Positions 1 through 4,908 of a stretch of 5,425 bases of DNA are shown here, piece by piece (position 1 is the stretch's first letter; every line of letters starts with the position of its first letter). Below the pieces are notes generated by a model. It saw only the letters and a list, made by a program, of their open reading frames with translations, was not told the origin of the DNA and searched no databases. Origin of the DNA: Anaerolineae bacterium (GTDB lineage: Bacteria > Chloroflexota > Anaerolineae > DRVO01); contig JAAYAV010000262.1 in the NCBI GenBank assembly GCA_012719195.1, forward strand, positions 1-5,425, given 5' to 3'. Made by a program: the position numbers and the translations under genes.

Positions 1-494
1 AGCTTCCCGACGGCGGAGCGGGCCGAGAGGGTCGCCTGGGCCAGATCCACCGGTTCGCGGCTCAGGCTCACGCTCTCTAGTTCCAGCGAGAGGCTGTCTC
101 GGATCCGGGCGGGCTCGGACGCCGGCTCCAGGCGGGACTGTAGCAGAGTGGTCAGCATCTCCTCACCCCAGCGAATGTCGCGGTAGACCTGACGCGGGCT
201 CAGGTGGAGCTCGTAGGCTACCTCGTCCACTGTCATCCCCGAGACGTAACGGTGGGTGAGGCACTCAAATGCGCGGCTGGCGGAGGCGGTGGACGCGGGG
301 CCGTCAGCCGGTCGCAGGGCTTCGAGGCAGTCGAGAATGAGGTCGCGCACCCGCTGAGCGCGGGTTACGGCGTCCGTGCTGTCGTCTGTCTGGGCCAGCA
401 GGGCATCGGCCAGCGCACCCGTGCCCAATTCGGCCGGACTGTAGAGGCAGCTGAGTGCCTCGTGTACGGTTTCGCTTGTGAGGGTCGGGGTCAC
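1..494 (-). CDS. Helix-turn-helix regulator, N-terminal part (possible sensor-kinase-type regulator), cut by window edge
   Basis: This frame stays open from a GTG at 494-492 to the left edge, giving 164 codons. An in-frame TGA at 500-498 just upstream rules out a longer N-terminus. The upstream sequence GGCGGTGATC (505-496) resembles a Shine-Dalgarno site but lies very close to the GTG. Residues 14-33 (LSCLYSPAELGTGALADALL) resemble the 'LYDPxxL..SPLA' start of a regulator family I associate with Chloroflexota. Residues about 76-114 form a helix-turn-helix: MTVDEVAYELHLSPRQ (87-102), then VYRDIRWGEEML (103-114), with S99-P-R-Q-V-Y-R-D in the recognition helix. The final residues (about 136-160, ESVSLSREPVDLAQATL) resemble the linker before a histidine-kinase-like ATPase domain in such proteins, but that domain would lie outside the window. 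There is no signal peptide or membrane segment. It is transcribed away from the transporter locus and probably regulates it, which is inferred from position. The DNA-binding fold is fairly sure; the kinase-like C-terminus is not. Confidence 0.75.
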   Translation of the reverse strand, partial: MTPTLTSETVHEALSCLYSPAELGTGALADALLAQTDDSTDAVTRAQRVRDLILDCLEALRPADGPASTASASRAFECLTHRYVSGMTVDEVAYELHLSPRQVYRDIRWGEEMLTTLLQSRLEPASEPARIRDSLSLELESVSLSREPVDLAQATLSARSAVGK

Positions 495-508
495 GGATCA
501 CCGCCGAG

Positions 509-557
509 TGTCAGAGGAGTACGACGCCATTGTCAGCAGACTGTCAAGGATCTGTCA
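509..557. promoter_or_regulatory. Tandem operator: TGTCA repeats phased at 11 bp
   Basis: TGTCA occurs at 509-513, 531-535, 542-546 and 553-557. The last three are exactly 11 bp apart, and the first is 22 bp (two units) before the second; the unit expected at 520 is degenerate (TACGA). Repeats one helical turn apart are the pattern bound head-to-tail by OmpR/PhoB-type response regulators. The Escherichia coli PHO box, two CTGTCAT units with a 4-bp spacer, has this same 11-bp phase. The tract lies between the divergent regulator and oxidoreductase genes and recurs upstream of the binding-protein gene. The phasing is seen directly; the operator role and the binding protein are inferred. Confidence 0.6.
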
Positions 558-558
558 A
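529..558 (-). promoter_or_regulatory. Candidate promoter of the divergent regulator gene
   Basis: Read on the minus strand, 558-553 is a perfect -35 consensus TTGACA. An 18-bp spacer separates it from GACAAT at 534-529, which matches four of six bases of the -10 consensus. The start site would be near 522, giving a leader of roughly 28 nt before the GTG at 494. A second TTGACA (547-542) lies 11 bp further on but has no good -10 at normal spacing. These -35 boxes are the reverse complement of the TGTCA operator units, so a protein bound there would cover this promoter. Confidence 0.4.
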
Positions 559-579
559 GCATCGGTGGCGCACGCGGGC

Positions 580-585
580 TATGCT
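580..585 (+). promoter_or_regulatory. Candidate -10 box for the oxidoreductase operon
   Basis: TATGCT matches four of six bases of TATAAT. It begins 27 bp after the start of the last TGTCA unit (553). No good -35 hexamer sits 17 bp upstream; the phased repeats occupy that area, as expected of an activator-dependent promoter. The leader to the start codon would be about 70 nt. This is a by-eye call supported mainly by the matching spacing at the second site (3357-3362). Confidence 0.35.
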
Positions 586-610
586 GGCAGCGGGCGGCAG
601 TGCTGATGCG

Positions 611-639
611 CTCGCCTCTGTTTCGCAAGCGAAGGCGAG
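611..639 (+). other. 5' leader hairpin before the oxidoreductase ribosome binding site
   Basis: CTCGCC (611-616) pairs with GGCGAG (634-639). Inside it TTCG (622-625) pairs with CGAA (630-633) around a CAAG loop, leaving a 5-nt bulge on the 5' side. The structure ends eight bases before the GGGGAGGT ribosome binding site (647-654). It could modulate translation or protect the 5' end. I recognise no known riboswitch. Confidence 0.35.
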
Positions 640-660
640 GATGAGCGGGGAGGTCAAGTG

Positions 661-2079
661 ATGCAGCAGGAGACGGTGCAGATCAGCAAGCAGATACCCG
701 TGATAGCCGATGTGGACGTACTTGTGGCCGGGGGCGGGATCGCCGGGTGCACGGCCGCCATCGCCGCTGCCCGCGGCGGGGCCAGAACCATGCTGGTGGA
801 CCGCTTCGGGCTGCTGGGCGGCAACATGGGGCCGGGGATGATGTCGGGAGGGGTGGTGCACCAGGCGCTGGGCTATCCCTACGCCATGAACGGTGGGCTC
901 AAGGGCATCCCAGGCGAGTTCCTCGTTCGGTGCGAGGGGTACGCTGGCGGGCAGATGGGGCACCAGCACCTGAGGGACTCGGCGGTGGGGTCTTACATCT
1001 GGCTGCGAATGATGGAAGAGGCCAAGGTGCGCCTGCTCCTCAACACCTACGCCGCCGATCCACTCCTGGAGGGCGATCGGGTCACGGGCCTGACGGTGGA
1101 GAACAAGTCCGGCAGCCAAGCCATCCGGGCCAGGGTAGTGGTGGACGCCACCGCCGACGCCGACGTGGCCATGCGCGCCGGAGCTCCGGTGGGCGAGGGG
1201 GAGTCGTACGTGCATCCCGGCATGACCTTCACCATGGCGGGTGTGGACCTGGAGGAGTTCCTCGCTTGGTTGCACGGCGAGCACGAGATCAGTGACGACG
1301 ACCGCGCCTGGGCGGAGGACATCTTCACTCGTTACTTCGGCTCACCTGTGCGACGCCTAGACCCCCTGATCCCCCTGTACCGCAAGGCCTGGGAGATGGG
1401 TGAGTACTGGATCATCAAGAACATTGAGGACATCGCCGGGGTCAGCATGGACCACGGAATCCCGCACTCACCGAACGAGTACTTCGGCCCCCAGGACGGT
1501 CTGGTGAGCACGCAGATCGGCCTGCGGGGCAAGGGCATTCGTAGCGGCGATCAGGCCCTGATGACGCGGCTGGAGATCGGCAGCCGCTTGTACATCTTCG
1601 AGACAGCGCAGTTCCTGCGGCGGTACGTGCCCGGCTTCGAGCGCTCCTACCTGCTGGTCGTCTCGCCGTACTTCGGCACTCGGGGCGGTCGCGGCATCGT
1701 GGCCCAGTACGCCACCACGGTGGAGGACATGAGGGAGGGCCGCCGCTTCGATGATGTGGTCTTCGTGCACTATGGATCTGACGGTGCGACCAAGATGGAG
1801 CAGGGAACGGACTTCCCCTACCGGCAACTACTGCCGCAGAAGGTGGAGGGCCTCATCTGTGCCGGAATCTCGTCGATCCTTCAGCCGCCTTCCCTGCGGC
1901 CGCGCTGGAAGTGCCTGCTCATGGGCCAGGCGGCAGGCGTGGCGGCAGCGTTGGCGGCGCGGGACGGCGTCACGCCTGGGGCTATCGACGTCAAGGAACT
2001 GCAGCGGACCCTGGTCCACCGGTACGACGCGCCCTTGGGCGATCGCGAGCGGCTGCGTGAGCTCGGCCTGGTTGACTAA
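661..2079 (+). CDS. FAD-dependent oxidoreductase (FAD_oxidored-type flavoprotein)
   Basis: Complete 472-residue flavoprotein, normal length for the family. Its N-terminal Rossmann motif has G24-x-G26-x-x-G29 (VAGGGIAGCTAA), with D47 at the usual acidic ribose-binding position after the second strand (TMLVDR), then GLLGGN (50-55). A second nucleotide-fold signature is VVVDATADADVAMRAGAP (159-176), like the family's 'vIDATGDgdva'. YFGTRGGRGIVAQYATTVED (337-356) matches the 'giReTRri.GeytLteeD' segment, and MGQAAGVAAALAA (421-433) is the C-terminal FAD-contacting helix. There is no signal peptide, so it is cytoplasmic. ATG 661 is preferred because GGAGGT (649-654) sits 6 nt before it; GTG 658 is in frame but only 3 nt away and would add one residue. 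It is first in a run with the propeller gene 59 bp downstream. Family members oxidise diverse substrates, often in sugar-utilisation clusters. The substrate is unknown. The usual 'aGR' near the C-terminus reads A401-G-I. Confidence 0.9.
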   Translation: MQQETVQISKQIPVIADVDVLVAGGGIAGCTAAIAAARGGARTMLVDRFGLLGGNMGPGMMSGGVVHQALGYPYAMNGGLKGIPGEFLVRCEGYAGGQMGHQHLRDSAVGSYIWLRMMEEAKVRLLLNTYAADPLLEGDRVTGLTVENKSGSQAIRARVVVDATADADVAMRAGAPVGEGESYVHPGMTFTMAGVDLEEFLAWLHGEHEISDDDRAWAEDIFTRYFGSPVRRLDPLIPLYRKAWEMGEYWIIKNIEDIAGVSMDHGIPHSPNEYFGPQDGLVSTQIGLRGKGIRSGDQALMTRLEIGSRLYIFETAQFLRRYVPGFERSYLLVVSPYFGTRGGRGIVAQYATTVEDMREGRRFDDVVFVHYGSDGATKMEQGTDFPYRQLLPQKVEGLICAGISSILQPPSLRPRWKCLLMGQAAGVAAALAARDGVTPGAIDVKELQRTLVHRYDAPLGDRERLRELGLVD

Positions 2080-2093
2080 CGTCCTAGGGGCAG

Positions 2094-2125
2094 GGCGGGC
2101 GGCCGCGTCCATTCGGCCGCCCGCC
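2094..2125 (+). other. Intercistronic GC-rich hairpin
   Basis: GGCGGGCGGCC (2094-2104) is a perfect 11-bp inverted match to GGCCGCCCGCC (2115-2125) with a 10-nt loop. No T-run follows, so it is not a classical intrinsic terminator. The gap is only 59 bp and shows no promoter, so the downstream gene probably depends on read-through. The hairpin ends one base before that gene's weak GGGAG ribosome binding site (2127-2131). Possible roles are mRNA stabilisation, partial attenuation or restraint of translation of the second gene. Confidence 0.55.
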
Positions 2126-2138
2126 TGGGAGTGAGACA

Positions 2139-3254
2139 ATGGCCGCTTGGCAGGTGGGTGAGACGGTCACTGTTTTCGGGGAGGCAGGCATCTACGCCTC
2201 TCACCCCTGCGTGGAGGTGGTGGCTGACGGTGACTGGTTGGTCGCCTTCAACTACACGCGCGTCCATCCCGAACGACTGCATCCTCCCGAAGACCCCTTC
2301 TACCACAACGTCATCTGCCGGTCGTCCGATGGCGGCCACGCCTGGGGCGCCCCCGAGTTTGTGCCCGGGCTGGACTGGTACGGGGTGGAGTGCCCAGGGT
2401 TACGGCAGCTTTCTGACGGTACCGTGGTCCTGAACCAGTTCCGGTTCCGCTGGTACTCACTGGGAGAGGCGCGGGCGCGCCGGCAGGTCGGGGAGCGAGT
2501 GGCCATCGCGCTGGAGCGGCGCCGGTTCACCGAGGAGTTCACCGAGGCCGACTGGGAGCGGGCCATCTACCCCTGGGCGCGCGGCTTCGACGGCCTCTAT
2601 CTCCACTTCAGCCGCGATGGCGGGCGCACCTTCGGAGAGACGGTGCGGGTCGATACCGAGCCGTACCGCGACGGGTACACCCGCGTGGGCGTGCGCGAGC
2701 TGTCCGACGGGAGACTGGCCCTGGCTCTGGAGCAGCACCCCTTCCTTGGTCACAACTTCATCGTCTTTTCGGGAGACCGGGGGCGGACCTGGTCGCGACC
2801 AACGGTCATCTGCGAGAAGGGGCGCATGCTGGACGGAGAGCCGGACGTGCTGGAGGTGGCGCCGGGTGAACTACTCTGTGCGCTGCGCGACAGCGGGCGG
2901 ACGAAGTACCTGCACTTCTTCCGGTCGGTGGACGGCGGGAAGACCTGGAGTACGCCAGAGCGCTCCGGGCTATTCGGACATCCGGGCCAGTTGCTGCGCC
3001 TCGGCGATGGCCGCGTGCTCTGCACCTACGGGCGGCGCACCGCGCCATTCGGCATCCGCGCCTGCCTAAGCGAGGACGGGGGCTACACCTGGCTGGTACA
3101 GGACGAGTTCGTGATCCGTGACGATCTACCCAACGGGGACCTGGGCTATCCCACCAGCGTAGAGTACGCACCGGGGCGCATCTTCACCGCCTACTACGCC
3201 CAGGACGCGGTCGGCGTGACGGCGGTGTACGGCACCTACTGGGTGCTGGGTTGA
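2139..3254 (+). CDS. Sialidase-like BNR/Asp-box beta-propeller protein
   Basis: Complete 371-residue protein with five Asp boxes (S-x-D-x-G-x-T-W type) at residues 62-69, 158-165, 211-218, 263-270 and 311-318. Blade strands such as LSDGTVVL (91-98), LSDGRLALAL (189-198) and LGDGRVLCTY (288-297) lie between them. This is the layout of the six-bladed sialidase superfamily (BNR_2-like). No signal peptide or membrane segment is visible, so it should act in the cytoplasm. The segment where sialidases carry the substrate-binding R-I-P motif reads S21-H-P-C (YASHPCVEVVADGDWLVAF), so the first arginine of the canonical triad seems missing. A conserved-looking GYPTSVEYAPG (336-346) near the C-terminus fits the position of the family's late Tyr-containing blade. 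True sialidase activity is therefore doubtful; another glycoside hydrolase or lyase with the same fold is equally possible. It starts at ATG 2139, 7 nt after GGGAG (2127-2131), and is probably co-transcribed with the oxidoreductase. Fold is sure, substrate is not. Confidence 0.85.
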   Translation: MAAWQVGETVTVFGEAGIYASHPCVEVVADGDWLVAFNYTRVHPERLHPPEDPFYHNVICRSSDGGHAWGAPEFVPGLDWYGVECPGLRQLSDGTVVLNQFRFRWYSLGEARARRQVGERVAIALERRRFTEEFTEADWERAIYPWARGFDGLYLHFSRDGGRTFGETVRVDTEPYRDGYTRVGVRELSDGRLALALEQHPFLGHNFIVFSGDRGRTWSRPTVICEKGRMLDGEPDVLEVAPGELLCALRDSGRTKYLHFFRSVDGGKTWSTPERSGLFGHPGQLLRLGDGRVLCTYGRRTAPFGIRACLSEDGGYTWLVQDEFVIRDDLPNGDLGYPTSVEYAPGRIFTAYYAQDAVGVTAVYGTYWVLG

Positions 3255-3257
3255 GCC

Positions 3258-3278
3258 GGTCACGATGGCCTCGTGGTC
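3258..3278 (+). terminator. Weak hairpin after the propeller gene, possible terminator
   Basis: GGTCACGA (3258-3265) pairs with TCGTGGTC (3271-3278), six Watson-Crick and two G-U pairs, around a 5-nt loop (TGGCC). It begins three bases after the stop codon. No T-run follows (TATGCGCCCC), so if it ends transcription it does so inefficiently or with help from Rho. Its position just before an apparent new promoter fits an operon boundary. Confidence 0.3.
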
Positions 3279-3306
3279 TATGCGCCCCTGTCTGGGCAAC
3301 CGGGGC

Positions 3307-3333
3307 TGTCAGTAAGCTGTCAGCAGATTGGCG
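3307..3333. promoter_or_regulatory. Second tandem operator: CTGTCAG repeats phased at 11 bp
   Basis: CTGTCAG occurs at 3306-3312 and 3317-3323, a 7-bp direct repeat separated by TAAG, so the TGTCA cores (3307 and 3318) are exactly 11 bp apart. A third, degenerate unit TGGCG falls at the next phase position, 3329-3333. The 7 + 4 + 7 arrangement is that of the enterobacterial PHO box, though the last base of each unit is G instead of T. The site lies upstream of the binding-protein gene and mirrors the tract at 509-557, which argues for one regulator acting on both. That regulator's identity is inferred only. Confidence 0.6.
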
Positions 3334-3356
3334 AGCAGCGGCAACCCCCCGCTTTG

Positions 3357-3362
3357 TACACT
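3357..3362 (+). promoter_or_regulatory. Candidate -10 box for the ABC-transporter operon
   Basis: TACACT matches four of six bases of TATAAT and begins 28 bp after the start of the degenerate third operator unit (3329). The corresponding distance at the first promoter is 27 bp. There is no convincing -35 at normal spacing, which suits activator dependence. The predicted leader to the ATG at 3453 is roughly 85 nt. Called by eye; the parallel spacing is its main support. Confidence 0.35.
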
Positions 3363-3391
3363 GGTGATCAGGTGTCCGATCCGTCCTTCGC

Positions 3392-3409
3392 AGCCCGGCT
3401 TCCGGGGCT
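3392..3409 (+). other. 5' leader hairpin before the binding-protein gene
   Basis: AGCCCGG (3392-3398) pairs with CCGGGGCT (3402-3409) around a CTT loop, with a single bulged G on the 3' side. It lies in the untranslated leader between the candidate -10 box and the start codon. I recognise no known riboswitch class, and the remainder of 3363-3439 shows nothing else I can name. Confidence 0.3.
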
Positions 3410-3439
3410 CCACAGGCAGAGCCAGCCAGTAGAGAAGAT

Positions 3440-3445
3440 GGAGGT
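3440..3445 (+). promoter_or_regulatory. Ribosome binding site that fixes the binding-protein start
   Basis: GGAGGT lies 7 nt before ATG 3453. This supports starting there and not at the in-frame ATG 3438, whose last base is the first base of this site, or at in-frame codons further up to 3273, which would run through the operator and promoter. Starting at 3453 also puts the twin-arginine motif right at the N-terminus. Confidence 0.8.
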
Positions 3446-3452
3446 AGAAGAG

Positions 3453-4817
3453 ATGGCACGAGTGCATTCGAGACGAGACTTCCTTCGTGCAGCGGCTGTG
3501 GTGGGCGGGGGCGCCACACTCGCAGCCTGTGCCGCCACTCCGGCGCCGGCAGCCGGAACTACGACGGGTGGGACCGAGGCGCAAGCCCCGGCCGAAGCAC
3601 CGGTTGGGATACCGAAGATCCGCTATCTGACGGACTGGTATGGTGGTGCTCGCGGAGAGCTAACGTCACAATTCCTGGGCGAGTTCGCCGAGAAGTTCCC
3701 CGATGTCGCCACCGTATCCTACGAGCCTGCTCCCCAGGTAGGCGAACGGTTGCTGGTGGAGTTTGCTGCCGGCACGGCGCCGGACATATTCCTCTGGTCG
3801 TTCACGGATACGCCGGAGTTCAAAGAGTGGCTGCTGGATCTGAAGCCGTTCTTTGAGGTGGACCCGGAGATCAACGAGCCGGACATTATCAGGCAGCACC
3901 CGATATTCTACGAGAACGGCCAGATTCTGGCTCTCCCGTTCCAGGGGCTGTTCTTCGGCGAGGAGATCAACGTTGACCTATTCGAGCAGGCGGGGTTGCC
4001 CATGCCCTGGGAGCATGACCACGCCGGTGACAAGTGGTGGAACTGGGATGACTTCGTAGAAGCTGCGGTAGCCATCAACAACCTGGGTGATGATATCTAC
4101 GGCTGCACCCTGGGTAACGATGTGGACGGGCCCAACTGGTTCCAGTGGGTCTACTCCAACGGGGGCAGCTACTGGAATCCCGACACCTTCGAGACCACTC
4201 TGGCCAGCAATGAAGCCACCCTCGAAGCCATGCTCATGCTGTACAAGTTGATGTGTGAGATCAAGGTGGCCATGCCCTCTGAGGACTACACGGTCATGGC
4301 CGAGTCCCTAGGCATCAGCCCGGAGGCGGCCGGAGTAGTGGGCATTCCTCGCCGTCTGGAGGAGCAAGGCGCTGCCGCGGCAGAGATCAACGTGCATCGC
4401 GTCGGCATCGCCCGGGCGCCGCGCACCAACAGCTTCATGAGCAACCACAACCACCAACCCAACTGCATCTCCTCCAAGACGCCGTACCAGCAGGAAGCCT
4501 GGGAGTTGGGTAAGTATCTGGCGAGTACCGAAGTTCAGCTGGCCATCGGGCTGAACGGCACCTCGCAACCGTGCCGGCACTCGGCCATCGAGAGCCCGGA
4601 GTACTTCGCGAGTCAACCCGCCATCGCCAAGGAAGCGCTGGTGGAACAGACCCAGAAGGGCGAGTTCTACCCCATCTTCAAGGGTTGGCGTGAGTGGCGA
4701 ACCGAGGTCCGACCGATTGTGGAGAAGCTGTTCTTCTGCGAGGGCGACCCGGTGGATGCTCTCAAGGAGGCAGACGAGGTTGGCACCGCTATCCTGAAGC
4801 GATACAACGAAGCCTAG
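3453..4817 (+). CDS. ABC transporter extracellular solute-binding lipoprotein (carbohydrate-type, family 1)
   Basis: Complete 454-residue binding protein. The N-terminus has a twin-arginine motif (S6-R7-R8-D9-F10-L11), a hydrophobic stretch (13-22) and a lipobox L23-A-A-C26, so it should be exported folded by Tat and lipid-anchored at Cys26. An Ala/Pro/Thr-rich linker (27-52) follows. The mature part begins KIRYLTDWYGG and shows family signatures: a KFPDVATVSYE strand (81-91), a VEFAAGTAPDIFLW segment (102-115) typical of 'f.aGtaPDv', LPFQGLFFGEEINVDLFEQAGLP split over 161-183, NWDDFVEAA (197-205), and QEAWELGKYLASTEVQ (347-362). Length is usual for the family. Five cysteines in the mature domain (218, 268, 338, 374, 429) and an N331-H-N-H-Q-P-N-C stretch where many relatives have a Gly-rich loop are unusual. 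It precedes its permease by 91 bp including a hairpin, the common binding-protein-first order. Substrate is probably a sugar or sugar derivative and cannot be read from sequence; an organophosphate (Ugp-like) ligand is possible. Confidence 0.93.
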   Translation: MARVHSRRDFLRAAAVVGGGATLAACAATPAPAAGTTTGGTEAQAPAEAPVGIPKIRYLTDWYGGARGELTSQFLGEFAEKFPDVATVSYEPAPQVGERLLVEFAAGTAPDIFLWSFTDTPEFKEWLLDLKPFFEVDPEINEPDIIRQHPIFYENGQILALPFQGLFFGEEINVDLFEQAGLPMPWEHDHAGDKWWNWDDFVEAAVAINNLGDDIYGCTLGNDVDGPNWFQWVYSNGGSYWNPDTFETTLASNEATLEAMLMLYKLMCEIKVAMPSEDYTVMAESLGISPEAAGVVGIPRRLEEQGAAAAEINVHRVGIARAPRTNSFMSNHNHQPNCISSKTPYQQEAWELGKYLASTEVQLAIGLNGTSQPCRHSAIESPEYFASQPAIAKEALVEQTQKGEFYPIFKGWREWRTEVRPIVEKLFFCEGDPVDALKEADEVGTAILKRYNEA

Positions 4818-4835
4818 GCCGAATCGTCTAGTAGG

Positions 4836-4861
4836 GGCGGCCCCCGATTGCGGGGGCCGCC
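4836..4861 (+). terminator. GC-rich hairpin between binding protein and permease (attenuator or stabiliser)
   Basis: GGCGGCCCCCG (4836-4846) and CGGGGGCCGCC (4851-4861) form a perfect 11-bp stem with an ATTG tetraloop, 18 bases after the stop codon. The following sequence (TGCCCACACTGTAGTTTG) has only a short T-run well downstream, so full termination is doubtful. Such hairpins between a binding-protein gene and its permease gene are known to stabilise the upstream mRNA or allow partial read-through, giving more binding protein than permease. The permease has no evident promoter of its own in the 91-bp gap. Confidence 0.6.
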
Positions 4862-4893
4862 TGCCCACACTGTAGTTTGAGCGTCGATATGGA

Positions 4894-4901
4894 GGAGGTG
4901 A
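4894..4901 (+). promoter_or_regulatory. Strong ribosome binding site of the permease, fixing a GTG start
   Basis: GGAGGTGA, fully complementary to the 16S rRNA tail core, lies 7 nt before GTG 4909. The nearby ATG (4889) and GTG (4898) are in other frames, and the permease frame meets a TAG at 4873-4875 upstream, so GTG 4909 is the supported start. Confidence 0.75.
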
Positions 4902-4908
4902 GCCTGAA

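Noticed and set aside
304..501. Minus-strand open frame of 65 codons starting at GTG 501
   Set aside because: It overlaps the regulator in another frame and is Arg/Pro/Gly-rich. The regulator frame beginning at 494 encodes a recognisable helix-turn-helix and stays open to the window edge.
509..557. CRISPR array or integration-host repeats
   Set aside because: The repeat unit is only 5-7 bp with 4-6 bp between units, far shorter than CRISPR repeats and spacers; it fits an operator.
204..644. Plus-strand open frame of 146 codons starting inside the regulator region
   Set aside because: It lies antisense to the regulator frame (1-494), has a low-complexity Gly/Arg-rich composition with no family features, and crosses the phased repeats and promoter region.
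544..1284. Long minus-strand open frame (246 codons) opposite the oxidoreductase
   Set aside because: High GC makes long antisense frames common. Its His/Pro/Ala-rich translation has no recognisable domain, and the plus-strand frame carries clear FAD motifs.
2094..2125. Classical intrinsic terminator after the oxidoreductase gene
   Set aside because: The stem is strong but no T-run follows, and the next gene starts 14 bp later with no promoter visible in between.
3273..3452. N-terminal extension of the binding protein to the in-frame start at 3273 or 3438
   Set aside because: GGAGGT at 3440-3445 places the start at ATG 3453, which puts the twin-arginine and lipobox signal at the N-terminus. 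The extension would translate through the phased repeats and -10-like box.
4308..4868. Minus-strand open frame (186 codons) opposite the end of the binding-protein gene
   Set aside because: It begins inside the GC hairpin at 4836-4861, has no recognisable motif and is the shadow of a well-supported gene.
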